NCBI GenBank assembly: GCA_025506515.1
Contig: CM046442.1
Location: forward strand, 63,001,340-63,065,339
Source of the DNA: Flaveria trinervia
Lineage: Eukaryota > Streptophyta > Magnoliopsida > Asterales > Asteraceae
DNA length: 64,000 nucleotides
Direction of reading: 5' to 3'
The notes under the pieces are model-generated. The model saw only the letters and a list, made by a program, of their open reading frames with translations. It made no database searches and was not told the DNA's origin. Shown here piece after piece: positions 21,276 to 32,493 of this stretch. Numbering within the stretch: the first letter of the stretch is position 1; every line of letters begins with the position of its first letter. The position numbers and the translations under genes are program-made.

Positions 21276-22949
21276 TGGGATAGAGGAACCCGTTCCCACA
21301 CTTGCTTCTTTTGAAACTGAAGAAGCTCAAGTTGCATGGCTTCAACCCATCCATTGTCTCTTAATGCAATATGATAGTTCTTTGGCTCTTACTGACTGAT
21401 GAAGAGAGCATAAAAGCAGAAATTGGACAATTGACTTCTACTTGAAAAACCAGCATTGATGTCACCAATGATCTGAGACGTGGGGTGATTCTTCAGTTCT
21501 TGGTACTCAATAAGATCTGTGCAAGTGTTTGTAGGTGATTCAGCAGCAACAGTTATTGATCCAGTCTCTTGAAACCTAGAATGAGATGGCAATTCAAATG
21601 AAGTAGAGGAATCAGAGATCTCAGCAGCATTTGTTGTGGATGGAACTGCTGAAGCTACAGGAACATCAAGGTTAGTAGACTCAGGTAGGTGATCACTAAA
21701 CCATGCATTTATATCACCAGATGAATGACTAGTTGCAAGAGATGATAGATTCATAGAATCTACAAGAGCTCGAGGCTGACAAGAAACATATTGCAGTATG
21801 TCCAAATCAAATAACTCCACAGGGTTTTGTGGGATTTTCTCCTTTGGAGATTCATTAAACTTTACATGCAAGGTTACTTCAACTATCTTTGTTCTGCAAA
21901 TTAAAAACTCTGTATGCCTTGCAAGTAGTTGAATACCCAACAAAGTACCCCGCATCCACCTTTGATTCAAACTTCTGAAGTGGATACTTTGTGTTAAGAA
22001 TATAACAGGGACACCCAAATGCTCTAAAGAAGGAAATCAGAGGGGCCAAATGATGTAACACTTCATAAGGAGTCTTCTTCAATCTCTGATTTACTAACAC
22101 TCTATTTTGCACATAGCAAGATATGTTGACAGCTTCAGCCCAAAAGGTTAGTGGCAAACCAGAATCAGCCAACATTGACCTTGCGGCTTCAATAAGGATC
22201 CTGTTCTTTCTCTCCACCACTCCATTTTGTTCAAGAGTTCTTGGAATGCTATACTGCCTCTTGATTCCCTTAGAGAAATAGAATTCATCAAGTGTGTGGT
22301 TTCTAAATTCTGTGCCATTATCACTCCTCACACATTCGACAGAAAGGGAGTATTGCTTTTCCACATGCAACACAAAGTAGATGATGATTTGCCCAGCCTC
22401 ATCTTTTGAATAATCATCCACAATTACCAGACAGTATTTTTTCTTTGCCCTGCTCATCACTCTTACTGGACCAAAAAGATCCATATGCAGTAATTGCAAG
22501 CAGGCACTGGACTTTGGTTCTTCTATTGGAGGGAATGATACTTTGTGTTGTTTTCCTTTTAAACAAGTAGAGCAGTTGTCATCACATTTAAACTCCTTTA
22601 ATGGCAGACCTCTCACTAAACCATGATGGATAAGCTGGTTCATGTTTTTAAGATTCACATGACCAAGCCTTCTATGCCATAGTTCAGATTCTTGAGGAGA
22701 GGCCTTGGAGAACAGACATGGATGGCCTTTTAGATCAATTTTCTTTGATAAGTCTAAGGCATATACTCTTCCAATCCTGTTGGCCTTCAGGAGAGTATAT
22801 TCATCCAATATCTTTTCAATCATTCTCAAAAAATTGGAAGACAGAATTCGATAGTTCTGACTGGTGAAAAGTGCAACATGCCCTTTATCACACAATTGAC
22901 TGACACTCAACAAGTTGTACTTGAGATTCTCCACATGGTTAACATCATC
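21276..22949 (-). pseudogene. Element E1 integrase, linker and RT start
   Basis: Residues 1-351 of the open stretch 22934-21879 cover the pre-integrase HHCC zinc domain (LWHRRLGHV and CSTCLKGK) and an integrase core with all three acids (HMDLFGPV, VRSDNGTEF, EQNGVVERKN). About ten residues are missing after VDDYS (RYVWTFFLHS in E4), an in-frame 30-bp loss. The linker continues to 21389 in another frame with the conserved SQIIGDINAG segment and the first RT residues (NGWVEAM). At about 21275-21290 the text jumps to RNase H, so the RT core including YVDD is deleted (roughly 0.9 kb compared with E3). This is the longest open integrase in the window. Confidence 0.85.
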
Positions 22950-24200
22950 AATCTTATCTCACCATTTGACACAAAGCCTTTGCCCATGATGTAACCTTAG
23001 CATCATTACCAAAAGATACAAATCCCTTCTTTCCATAAGAGTAGTCATGAAGAAGAGAATTGCTCCCTGTCATATGCATAGATCCTCCATTGTCCACATA
23101 CCAGATGCTTCTATGGCATGCTGAAGAACCCTGCATTTGTCACAATAACTGATTTGTCATGATTAATAGCCTTTGAAGGTGGAGATGGTGTTGAAAAGGA
23201 TTCCTTTGATTTTGGCTTAGTTTTCTGTTTCAGTGGTGTAATCACACGTACATCTATTTGGTTAACTCTCCCCAGCAGATGTTGAACCATCATAACAAGT
23301 TGTGTCTGATTGGTTGTTAAAGCCTTCAGTTTAGCAGACACATCAATACTTGTTTTTGATTGGTTCATGTGACTCACCATGTCCTCCTTTTTGAAAGACA
23401 CAGACTTAGTCTGGTGTTTTGATATTCCATGAGGAATATTTTCAGCTGTTTTATGATAAACCCCTTCCTTCTTTTTAGATTTTTGTATGAACTTTGGGTT
23501 ATCAGCTTGAGATGATTGTGGCACAAACTTGGTTTCAAATTCATCATTCATTTTAGTAATTTTCTTTTTAATGATTTTATCTTTGTTGAATTTTGAACCC
23601 TTTCTGTACCAACATTCATCAGTGAGATGATTGAATAGACCACATATTTCATATGGCTTTTTCTTCATCTTCTATTGTTCAACTGCTGAAGAAGATGAAA
23701 CTACTGAAGGTGTTTTCTTCAGTACTTTCTTCCTCTCAGTACTTATGTTAAGTACTGAAGGATTTGTAACAACTGAAGACTTGTTCTTCAGAAGTTTTCT
23801 ATGAGTACTTTTGCATTTCCTGATAGACTCTTCAGTAGTTGTCAAACCATGTTTGTTTTCATTAGGTTTGAAATGTTCTTCAGGTGTTGTTACTTGCTCT
23901 TTAGTACTTTGAATACTTTGTGAGACAAGACCTGAAGTGCTCAGCTTTTCTTTGATCATGTGATTATCAGCAGTGAGACCATGAGTAGATTGATTAGCTG
24001 AGGTACTATTACTAACTTCATCCTCTGATTTTGCATTATCACTTGAGGATGAGACACATGATGATGTGGTTTGGGAATTGCTTTCACCTTCAGATTTTAC
24101 TTCTGTCTTGGGAGTAAAATCTGTAGGAGGTACAGTGTGATTATACCCAATTCCAAACTTCACATTTGAAGTTGTTTGCTTACTGAGAAGCATTTCAAAC
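22950..24200 (-). pseudogene. Element E1 Gag C-terminus and protease
   Basis: The Gag tail (24193-23672) is Ser/Thr/Asn rich. It is followed by the second zinc knuckle CGLFNHLTDEC (about 23660-23620) and a basic helical stretch. The protease motif SIWYVDNGGSMHMTG has its catalytic triplet at 23086-23094 (D-N-G where E3 has D-S-G). Two frame changes, near 23670 and 23110, break continuity. Confidence 0.8.
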
Positions 24201-25822
24201 CCCTTGCATGATGTTACGCAGCGTTCACACTCTACTTGAGTAGCTGCAAGTGTTTCTTTGAGATTCTTATGATTCTCTAAAATGACCTCTACCTATGCCT
24301 TTTCATCAGTGATTTGGCATTTTAATTTGTAAATCTCATCATCTTTTTCTTTTAAGACTGACTCAAACTCAGCTTTTCTTTTGGAAATCACTTTCTTTAG
24401 ATCAAGATTTTGATTAATTAAAGCTACATTTGCTTCTCTAATTGAGACAAATGCAGCTATGCATGACTCAGAACACAACTTGCCCTTAGCCTCAGAAGAT
24501 ACCTATGGTACCTGTGATGTTGATGCATTTGAGCGTAAACCATCAGTAGACTCCAGGGCCATAAGAGCATGATTTCCAAAAGGATTTTCACCACCATGTT
24601 GACCAGCACGAGAAAACAGTTGTTCAGAATAACCAGAAAGATCATCTAGTAAGCTACTCCAGTCAACAACTCCAGGTATGAAAAAGCTTTGATATGATTG
24701 AGATTGAGATTGTTGATTTGATTGAGATGGTTGAGGCTCAGGTAGGGCATGTGGTTGTTGAGCTATGGGTACAGGAACTTGATTGGACTGAGGCATGTAA
24801 AAGCAGGGATAAGGATATGGCATTTGACCTTGAGGGACAAAATATGCAGGAGATGATTGAATTTGTGAATGATGACCAGAACTGGTAGAGTGTTGCCCTT
24901 TGTTTTGTGAGCTATTGCATGGAAAGGTCACAAAGGGTGCAGAAGAGTTAGATCCAGATGATCTACACTCTCTTGCAAAATGTCCAAGTCTATTGCACTT
25001 GTGACACCTCAACTTGCTATTGTCAAAACCAACTTTGGTTTTTCCAGAGAGACCAGGAAATTTTCTACCTGTCCTTTTGTAATTGAGATCTGATATTGAT
25101 TAATGCCATTTGGCTCAAAATATCCATCTCTTCCAGATCATCATCAGCAATTCCTTTCAAATCATCCATCAAAAAGCACAAATTATCACTACTACACCCT
25201 AAATTACTATCAATACCAACAAAAGCAGGATCTCCACTGTTTGAAGAGAAATCTATATGCTTATCATAAGAACTTTCTCATGCAGCGTATTCTGACTCAT
25301 GACTGACCAGAGCAGTATCCCCTGGTACAAAATCATCAGTGAGCTTCCCAGATGAAGCCAGTTTCCTTTTCTGTTCTATCTCTCTTTCAAATGTTAACAG
25401 TTTCCCATGAAGTTGGGTGAGAGATAGATTGTCCAGATTTGCACCGGAGCGTAGGACAATATTATATGTGTCCCATCTCTCAGGCAGAGATCTGAGGAAT
25501 CTTTTGCTCATCTNNNNNNNNNNNNNNNNNNNNNNNNNNNNNNNNNNNNNNNNNNNNNNNNNNNNNNNNNNNNNNNNNNNNNNNNNNNNNNNNNNNNNNN
25601 NNNNNNNNNNNNNAGGCAGAGCCATGGCCAGAATACCATGCGCTTTAGCATCAATCTCAAACAGTTTCCGATCCTCATCTGAGTATTGTTCCATCTTCTT
25701 CGGAACCATTTGAGACAGGTGATGAAGCATTCTTCGTTGCCATATGTTATACTCAGTCCTAACCAGCATCGGAGGCTTGTTGAGGAACCAGTTTTGTGAG
25801 GGTCATTAGAAGGAGTAGTCAT
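24201..25822 (-). pseudogene. Element E1 Gag, N-terminal and central parts
   Basis: The start is the ATG at 25822-25820 (MTTPSNDPHKTGSS), by match to E3. The capsid domain shows YNIWQRRMLHHLS, DEDRKLFEIDAKAHGILAMALP, then the assembly gap, then RFLRSLPERWDTY and LTQLHGKLLTFEREIEQKRKL. Some 25 residues present in E3 after HHLS are absent here. The first zinc knuckle CHKCNRLGHFAREC lies near 25005-24965. A Gln/Pro/Ser-rich segment and a coiled coil (24478-24293) follow. A stop or frame change occurs near 25275 and 25080. This Gag would form the particle shell. Confidence 0.85.
25514..25613. other. Assembly gap (100 N)
   Basis: Exactly 100 N interrupt E1 gag between the residues matching MALP and RFLRSL. 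Comparison with E3 predicts about 78 missing codons (about 234 bp), so the run is a placeholder and not a measured length. Confidence 0.95.
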
Positions 25823-26032
25823 TCTCAGATTCAAGGAAATTCAATTAAGTTTTAATAGATTTAGAACAAAACACAACAAACCAAATTGAGCCAAGAGAAA
25901 ACTCAAAGCAGATAACGAAAGCAGTAGAGATTCAATTATCTATAACCAATTCTTGCAAATATGCTAATTCAATCAAACATAGATATCAAATAGCAGTTTC
26001 AATGATCAATTGTTAGATCAATCAATGATTAA
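25823..26032 (-). other. Element E1 leader
   Basis: This short noncoding leader between primer site and gag is alignable to the leader of E3 (44735-44953). Nothing else is seen in it. Confidence 0.7.
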
Positions 26033-26048
26033 CCTGCTCTGATGCCAT
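26033..26048 (-). other. Element E1 primer binding site
   Basis: On the minus strand TGGCATCAGAGCAGG begins about 2 nt inside the LTR. It is the tRNA-Met type site with one change (GGTATC to GGCATC). Confidence 0.8.
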
Positions 26049-26049
26049 T

Positions 26050-26837
26050 TGATAGGATCAGTGATCTAAGTTTGATTGATTAGAGAGTATCGCAGCGGAA
26101 TTCAAATAATGAATTAGAAAATTCACAAGAACACAATTGATATTCAATGTAAGAGTAAATGGTTATAGAGAGAGAGAATTCTGCAAATAGAATATTTCAT
26201 TCATATGCTTTCGTGATGGCAAAATGTCACACGTACAATTAGGTCAACATCTCTAATATAGGGGATGTGACGTGTGCTGATGTCACTTGATAGTGACATC
26301 TAACAGAATTATTCAAACTACTGAAAGTTAACACAACTACTGAAGATGTCAAACAACTGACATCTTCTTACAAAAATACCAAGTGTTAACTATCACTACA
26401 ACTACTGAAAAGAAACTACTGAAACAACAACGACTCAAGAACATGCTCTTCAGTCGTTTTACAAGTACTGAAATAGATAATAAAACCACTTAAAGGAAAC
26501 CATCACAACAACTGAAGAATGCTTCTTCAGCTGTTGTGACAAACTCTGAAAGCTTCAGTACTTGGACTTCTTGAACTTTAGTTGTTGTCATCAGCTGAAG
26601 TCTTCAGCTGATGTCTTCAGTCTTTGTACTTCAGCTGTTGATCTTCAGTACTTTAGTCTTCAGCTGTTGAACTTCAGACTTTTGTCTTCAGCTGTTGAAG
26701 TCTTCAGTACTTTAGTCTTCAGTTGTTGAACTTCAGACTTTGTCAAAACAACTCATCAAGTCTTCAGCAGTTGTTGTGTTGTCTTGTGGGACTTAAAGGT
26801 TTTTCTGATCTGGCTCATTGGTTCTTTTGGTTCAACA
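26050..26837 (-). repeat. Element E1 5' LTR
   Basis: This 788-bp LTR reads TGTTGAACCAAAAG to GATCCTATCA on the minus strand. It is rich in CTTCAGCTGTTG and AACTACTGAA words. The TATA region is altered (TATATTAG around 26253-26260) compared with TATATAAG in E2 and E3. Confidence 0.85.
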
Positions 26838-26927
26838 GAATGTCATTCCATCCTGTTTTCCTTTTATATAGACAGTGTTGGAATATATGAATTAGGAATA
26901 TCCAGGGTAGATCCACTAATCCTTTGA

Positions 26928-27305
26928 CTATATGTTGGCTTCATAGCTTCCTTCATAACCAATTTCAGAGAAAAATGTGGTTATCTCCTCATCATCCAAT
27001 TCAAGAGGATCACCTGCATTGTCATTGAATTGAAGACATCTTCTAACTGATTCTTCTGTGATCCTCAATGTGTTTTCAGTGTTGATCTTGCCAATAAGAG
27101 TTTTCACTCCATTTTCTTCAACTACTTCAGTTAATTCCCAGAAAGACCTGATGGGATTCTCATAGATTGTTGGTCTTACTATTATAGCATAAGAGACCAT
27201 TGTGGTAGATAGAAATCTTATCATATCTCTTAGACCTTTTGCTTCAGCATCAGTGTTTAGATAACCGCTGACGTTATGGAGCTTGCTCCATGTGAGGTTT
27301 GCCAT
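26928..27305 (-). pseudogene. F extra gene, N-terminal fragment
   Basis: This open stretch of 125 residues starts MANLTWSKLHNVSGYL. It aligns by eye to the N-terminal domain of the E-family extra gene: IYENPIRSFWELTEVVEEN against IYAESLIQFWTNVTLVCEEN, then RITEESVRRCLQFND against VITPDTPRQSLNLDD, then GYEGSYEA against GYQGNLSA. It ends at a stop about 90 bp before the E1 border. It has the same strand and position (after RNase H) as in E elements. The function is unknown. Confidence 0.6.
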
Positions 27306-29621
27306 GTAATCTGCACAAGAGACATGTGTGTTAGTTCACAATTTTAACTTTAATTTTGACTTTGATTTGTTTCACACTTTTCTTTTTCACATTGCTCTGT
27401 TTTTCTCAGTAAACACGGTTGTCATGGTTTTCAATATTAGTTGAATTCCTATGAGTTTACATGTTTATTGACATCGAAAATGTGTATTACATCACTTAAT
27501 GATTTAGATTTTGGTGTTCTTCAATAGTTTTCTGGTTCATCGTTCGATTTAGGGTAGCCGTTTGAGACATAGGTTTTGGTTTCAAAATCTGTTGAAGTTA
27601 TACCTTATTTTAAATGACTGCTGTTCTTAATCGATGACAAGAATGTTAAAGGATGAACACAACAATATCTTTGAATGTTTGTGATGATGATGAATGATGG
27701 TGGTGTACTGTAGTTTTACGCTCGTCTCACTATAAGTTCTCTCAAATTTGAAAAGTATTAAATGACCTGTTCAAATTCCTTAAATAGTCAAATAATACAA
27801 TTTGAAAAATTTTACAAGTTTACAAGCATATACAGTCAACACTGTAGCAAATGCTGAAGGTTAATTATTGATTTTGGTGATCCACATTTGTTAACTGTAG
27901 CATATGCGGAAGACAAACTTTTGACTTGACCTACCGCATTTGACTACTTTTGGTCATCCGTATTTGTGACTGTAGCTAATGCAGAAGAATTAGTTCTTGA
28001 TTGACTGTCTGTATTACTCTACTGTTACAAATGCGTTTGATTTTATTCTATCCGCATTTGGGCACTGTTGCAAATGCGGAAGTTAAACTTGAAATTTTGG
28101 CTGTTCGTATTGTATACTATTGCAAATGCGGAAGTTAATTTGAAATTTTGGTTGTCCGCATTGTATACTGTTGCAAATGCGGAAGTTAAACTTGAAATTT
28201 TGGTTGTCCGCATTTGTGTATTGTAGTAAATACGGTAGAGCAAACTTCACATTTAGTTCACACACTAATGCGGTAGAGTAAAATCATTGTCCGCATCAGT
28301 TCTATGCATGGGTTACCTTCACCCGCATTAACTAATGCACTTACCTGCATTATCTTTTGAACTAAATCATAAGTTAATGTCATTGAATTGATTGTTCATC
28401 TTATCAAGAGGTGTCCTTGATTTATTTTTCTTATCAAGTTGGCTTTTGGAGTTGTCAATTTTTGCTTGGATTGACTTGTATGTTACAACAAATACAAGTT
28501 TCCCAATTTTGACAGATCTCGGCTTATCATCCTTCTAAGAATTTGCATAAGCTGAGATATAATGGTTGACTTATTGCAACAACACCAACTAAAATTCCTT
28601 TTGTTTTGTTTTTCAAAATTGAGTTAATAAACAAAATTTGAACTTACTCAAAATTTTAAATTAGTCCCCCTAAAGTTTATGTCCACATTTGGAGAGAAAT
28701 TTTTAAGATTTTAAAAGTTTTGAATAATTTTTTGATTAATATTAATAATGAAGAGAAAAATCTCTTTGTTGGGATCATATGAATCTTACATTACACATGT
28801 GCATCCTTTATAATTAAATGGACATGATTATGAACTTGAAGATTGAAGGTATGTTTGTCCTCTTAAGTTCATACCTGGTCGATATTTTGATGCAAATGAC
28901 TTTTATCATGTTTTGGTTGATTTATTATTCAGTGTGTACTTCACCCACATAAGCATGGAATGATCAACCCTCCTTATACAATGCATGGTAGAACTTTGTC
29001 ACAACTTTTCTTACCAGGTTATTTAAGTTATGAAATCTCATATTCACTGATCTTCATTGGGATTCTTTTAATTTGATCCTTTTTCATGTTGATCCACATT
29101 GGGATTCTTTTCACTTCAGTTTGGAAGGTGATCCATGATAGGATTCTTTTGATCATTCACTTGGAATGTATTATTTTGTTGATTCATCCAATTTGGATGT
29201 GTTCCACATTGGGAATCTTTTGGATCATGACATATGCACTATGTGCAAGTTTCATCAGGTCTTTGCTCAGCAAAACAAAGATGAAACATGATGTGGTGAA
29301 AGAGATTCATAAAGTATCATTACCTCATGTGTTTAGGTTACTACACACATGCATTCAGATAAGCTAATACATACTTGTACTTAGTGATGAGTGTTTCACA
29401 TTGAATATGTCTTTAATTCATCACTGCATATATATTTTCTTCCAAGTTGAACCTACCAACATATCTAGTAAGTCATTTCAGTCTTTTACATTTTGAAATT
29501 AAGCACAGTGAATGATATAACGACAGTAATTATATCATTTCCCAAGATTCTTTTCTTCATATGACTTGATTTCTTTTTTGGTATCTCTGATGTTTTTAAA
29601 ATATTTTGATATTTTTCAAAG
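27306..29621 (-). other. F spacer between RNase H and extra gene
   Basis: These 2.3 kb have no supported gene. They hold a tandem array at about 27840-28330 (separate entry) and, at 29050-29225, four loose copies of a GATCCACATTGGGATTCTTTT-like word of about 20 bp. The rest is AT-rich unique-looking sequence. Confidence 0.5.
27840..28330. repeat. Tandem repeat, about 51-bp unit
   Basis: The word TTGCAAATGCGGAAGTTAA recurs at about 28068, 28120 and 28171 (spacing 51-52 bp), each followed by GAAATTTTGG and TGTCCGCAT. More diverged copies extend to both sides. The open minus-strand frames here (28043-28265) are repeat translations and not genes. Confidence 0.75.
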
Positions 29622-31281
29622 TTTTACCCAAGGTTAATCATGCCAATTGACTGAACCAAAAATTCAAACCTACTAGGTTCAAATGCCTTGGTAAACAAAT
29701 GAGATAATTGATTTTCTGTTGGTACTTGAATCAATTTGATTAAACCCTTTTCAGCATAGTCTCACAAACAATGATATCTGATTTCAATATGTTTTGTTTT
29801 TAAGTGCTGAACTGAATTATTAGTTATAATTCAGATAATTGATTTTCTGTTGGTACTTGAATCAATTTGATTAAACCCTTTTCAGCATAGTCTCACAAAC
29901 AATGATATCTGATTTCAATATGTTTTGTTTTTAAGTGTTGAACTGGATTATTAGTTATAAAGACAGCAGCTGTGTTGTCAATATAAATTGGTGTATGCAA
30001 AAAGTTAAAACCATAATCAAGCATCTGGATTTGAATCCAGAGAACTTGAGAGCAACATGCTGAAGCAGCAATATACTCAACTTCGGCTGTGGACACAAAC
30101 ACATTTGTCTGCTTCTTTCATTGCCAGGATACTTCTCCCAAGAAATTGACAACCGCCAAAAGTGGATTTTCAGTGGAAGTTGCATTCTCCATAATCACTA
30201 TCTGTGTAGGCATAGAGATTGAATTCTCTTTCCTTTGGATACCATAATCCGAGAGCTGGTTTTTCCTTCCGATATCTGAATATCCTTTTGACTGCGTGCA
30301 CATGTGATTCTTTTGGATCAGCTTGATATCTAGCACACACACAAACACCAAACGTAATGTCAGGCCTATTGGCTGTTAGATACATAAGTGAACCTATCAT
30401 TGATCGATATTGAGTTTGATCCACTAATTTGCCTTCAGGATCAGGTCCAATCTTCACTTTAGTATCTACAGGAGTTCTCATAGACTGACAGTCAGCAAAG
30501 TGAATTTCTTCAGCATGGTTTCTACATATTTGATTGATTGATGAAGATTCCATCTGTTGTTTGCTGTACTTGCACTCCCACAAAGAATGTGAGTTCCCCC
30601 ATAACACTCATTTGAAACTTTGAATGCAAGATCTTCAAATTCTTTGCAGAGTTGTTGTTTGTCAAGCCAAATATAATGTCATCCACGTAGATCTGGACTA
30701 ACAGCATGTTTTCCTCTTATTCTTCTAAAGAGAGTCTTATCAGTCTTCCTCTTTCATACCCATGTTCAAGAAGAAAGGATGATAGAGTCTCATACCACTT
30801 TCTTGGAGCTTGATGAAGACCATACAGAGCTTTGTCGAGCTTGTACACTCTATGAGGGAAATGAATCTTCAAAGCTAGGTGGTTGACTTACATAGACTTC
30901 TTCAGCAATCTTTCCATACAAGAAGGCACACTTTACATCCATTTGATACACAGTAAATTTCATGGGCGTAGAATATGCGAGAAAGATTCTGATTGCTTCT
31001 AGTCCGGCAACAGGAGCAAACACCTCGTCGTAGTCAATTCCTTCTTCCTGAGTGTATCCCTGTGCCACTAGTCTTGCTTTATTCTTGATGACTATCCCTC
31101 TATCATCAATCTTGTTCCTGTACAGCCATCTGGTACCGAAAGGGTATTGTCCTTCAGGAAGATCTACCAACTGCCATACTTCTTTTCTTGAATTGGAGCA
31201 ATTCTTCCTGCATTGCTTCAATCCAACTATTGTTTTGAAGTGCTCATTGATGTTTTGGGTACTGTTTGACATAGAAAGCAT
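29622..31281 (-). pseudogene. Element F reverse transcriptase-RNase H
   Basis: The RT N-terminal half (31281-30850) has GTRWLYRNK, NKARLVAQGY, YDEVFAPVA and YQMDVKCAFLYGK. The catalytic YVDD is at 30678-30689. Frameshifts fall around 30840, 30710 and 30600. RNase H shows TDSDYGECNFH, AEVEYIAASACCS and IDNTAAVFITNNP, ending near 29622 with SIGMINLG and a stop. A 131-bp direct duplication (29703-29833 and 29834 onward) disrupts the RNase H C-terminus. It is non-functional. Confidence 0.82.
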
Positions 31282-31790
31282 GAGAACAAACAGATGTTTG
31301 CAATACTTGACTTGCTCTTGTCACCCTCTCATAAGATCACCAATAATGGTTTCAACTGGATGATTCTTGTGTATTCTTGAGGTGGGAATGATGTCACTCG
31401 ATAGTTACATCAGATGGGAGAAATTTAGTTCATTATGGTCCGAGGCACAATCATCTTGTATTGTTGTGATTATGAAGATTGTCAATTTCTATTTCAGTAA
31501 CTGCTACATATTCAGCAGCACTGAGGTTGCTTGCATCATTGAAGTACCTTGAGTTTCTTCTGGATGAGAAGCTGTTTTTGATTTCTAATCTCATGTGACA
31601 AGTCATCTGAGTGAGATGGTACCAGGCTGGGACCTTCTTGAGAAGAAACACTAAGGTTTTGTGATAAGTGTCTGATTGGATCAGCTTGAAGAGGAACATC
31701 TTCATTCATATGTCATCGGATGTAGGTGGGATCAATGCATAATTTCTCTTCTTTCTACAGTTGATGAAGTATCACCTGAATGTATAGTTC
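31282..31790 (-). pseudogene. Element F integrase-RT linker
   Basis: Decayed linker sequence lies here on the minus strand, with a recognisable Ser/Asn-rich stretch (31705-31451) and several stops. Copia linkers are always the fastest-changing part of Pol. Confidence 0.55.
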
Positions 31791-32384
31791 CTACATCAGA
31801 CAAGTGAAATTGGTCAAATGATTAGTAAAAGTGTCAATACCAAACAACCAATCATGACCATTTGTAGATTTGGGAAACGAATGTTCCTTGAATTGAACAT
31901 TTGCAGATTCATCAATAATGTTCAGTCTAGGATTGAACACTCTATAAGCCTTTGAGACGGAAGAATAACCTACAAAAAATTCTTCATCAGACTTAGATGA
32001 AAATTTTCCCAAATGATCACAGGTGTTTAATATTGAGACTAGACAACCAAATGATTTGAAGAACCCAATGAATGGTTTCCTTTGAAATATGAGTTCATAA
32101 GGTGTCATGTTACTTTCTTTAATAATCAGAGTTCGATTTTGCACAAAGCATGATGTGTAATGCTTCTGCCCAGAAGGTGATTGGCAGTTTAGCATCGGCT
32201 AGCATGGTTCTTGGTGTTTGAATCAGTGTTCTATTTCGCCTTTCAACTACCTATTTTGTTGAGGAGTTCTAGCTGCATGAATTGATGAGCAATGCATTTG
32301 GTTGCACAAAAGGATCTCAAATTTTCATTTTTGAACTTTGTACCATTATCACTTCTTATTATTTTTGATTTTGAGATCAAGTTG
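31791..32384 (-). pseudogene. Element F integrase, C-terminal half
   Basis: From the E2 border inward on the minus strand, the sequence reads IIRSDNGTKFKN (second catalytic acid), a decayed VVERRNRTLIQTPRTMLADAK segment, then an open stretch from 32195 with MTPYELIFQRKP, FGCLVSILN and FFVGYSSVSKAYRVFN, the C-terminal integrase fold of copia. The first catalytic acid and zinc domain are missing because E2 has inserted at 32385. Confidence 0.78.
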
Positions 32385-32493
32385 TGTTGGAGCAAAAGAA
32401 CAATGAGCCGGATCAGAAAAACCTTTAAGTCCCACAGACGTCACAACAACTGCTGAAGTCCACAACAGCTGAAGACAACAAACTGATGCAAAG

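Larger units (their letters stand above)
15698..26837 (-). mobile_element. Element E1: copia (E family) with LTRs
   Basis: E1 is a minus-strand element of 11.1 kb. Its 5' LTR is 26050-26837 and its 3' LTR 15698-16612. In minus-strand order it has a primer site, Gag with zinc knuckles, protease, integrase, a large RT deletion, RNase H, an inverted-repeat array, a TATA-like box, the extra gene and a polypurine tract. The flanks (TGATC at 15693-15697 and GAATG at 26838-26842) do not match. The left flank is element C and the right flank element F, so E1 may be a recombinant or one border may have been altered. A 100-N gap lies in gag. Confidence 0.85.
26838..32384 (-). mobile_element. Element F: truncated copia fragment
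   Basis: F is a minus-strand copia fragment cut by the E2 5' LTR at 32384 and by E1 at 26838. It keeps the second half of integrase, RT, RNase H, a 2.3-kb spacer with tandem repeats, and the start of an extra gene distantly like that of E1-E4. No LTR of its own is visible. Its RT reads VQIYVDDIIFG, close to but distinct from the E family. Confidence 0.75.

Noticed and set aside
25417..25834. Frames spanning the N run
   Set aside because: They are open only because unknown bases cannot form stops; only the minus frame matching Gag is real.
29086..29367. Plus-strand frame of 93 codons in the F spacer
   Set aside because: It lies on repeated CACATTGGGATTCTTTT words, antisense to F, with no domain.
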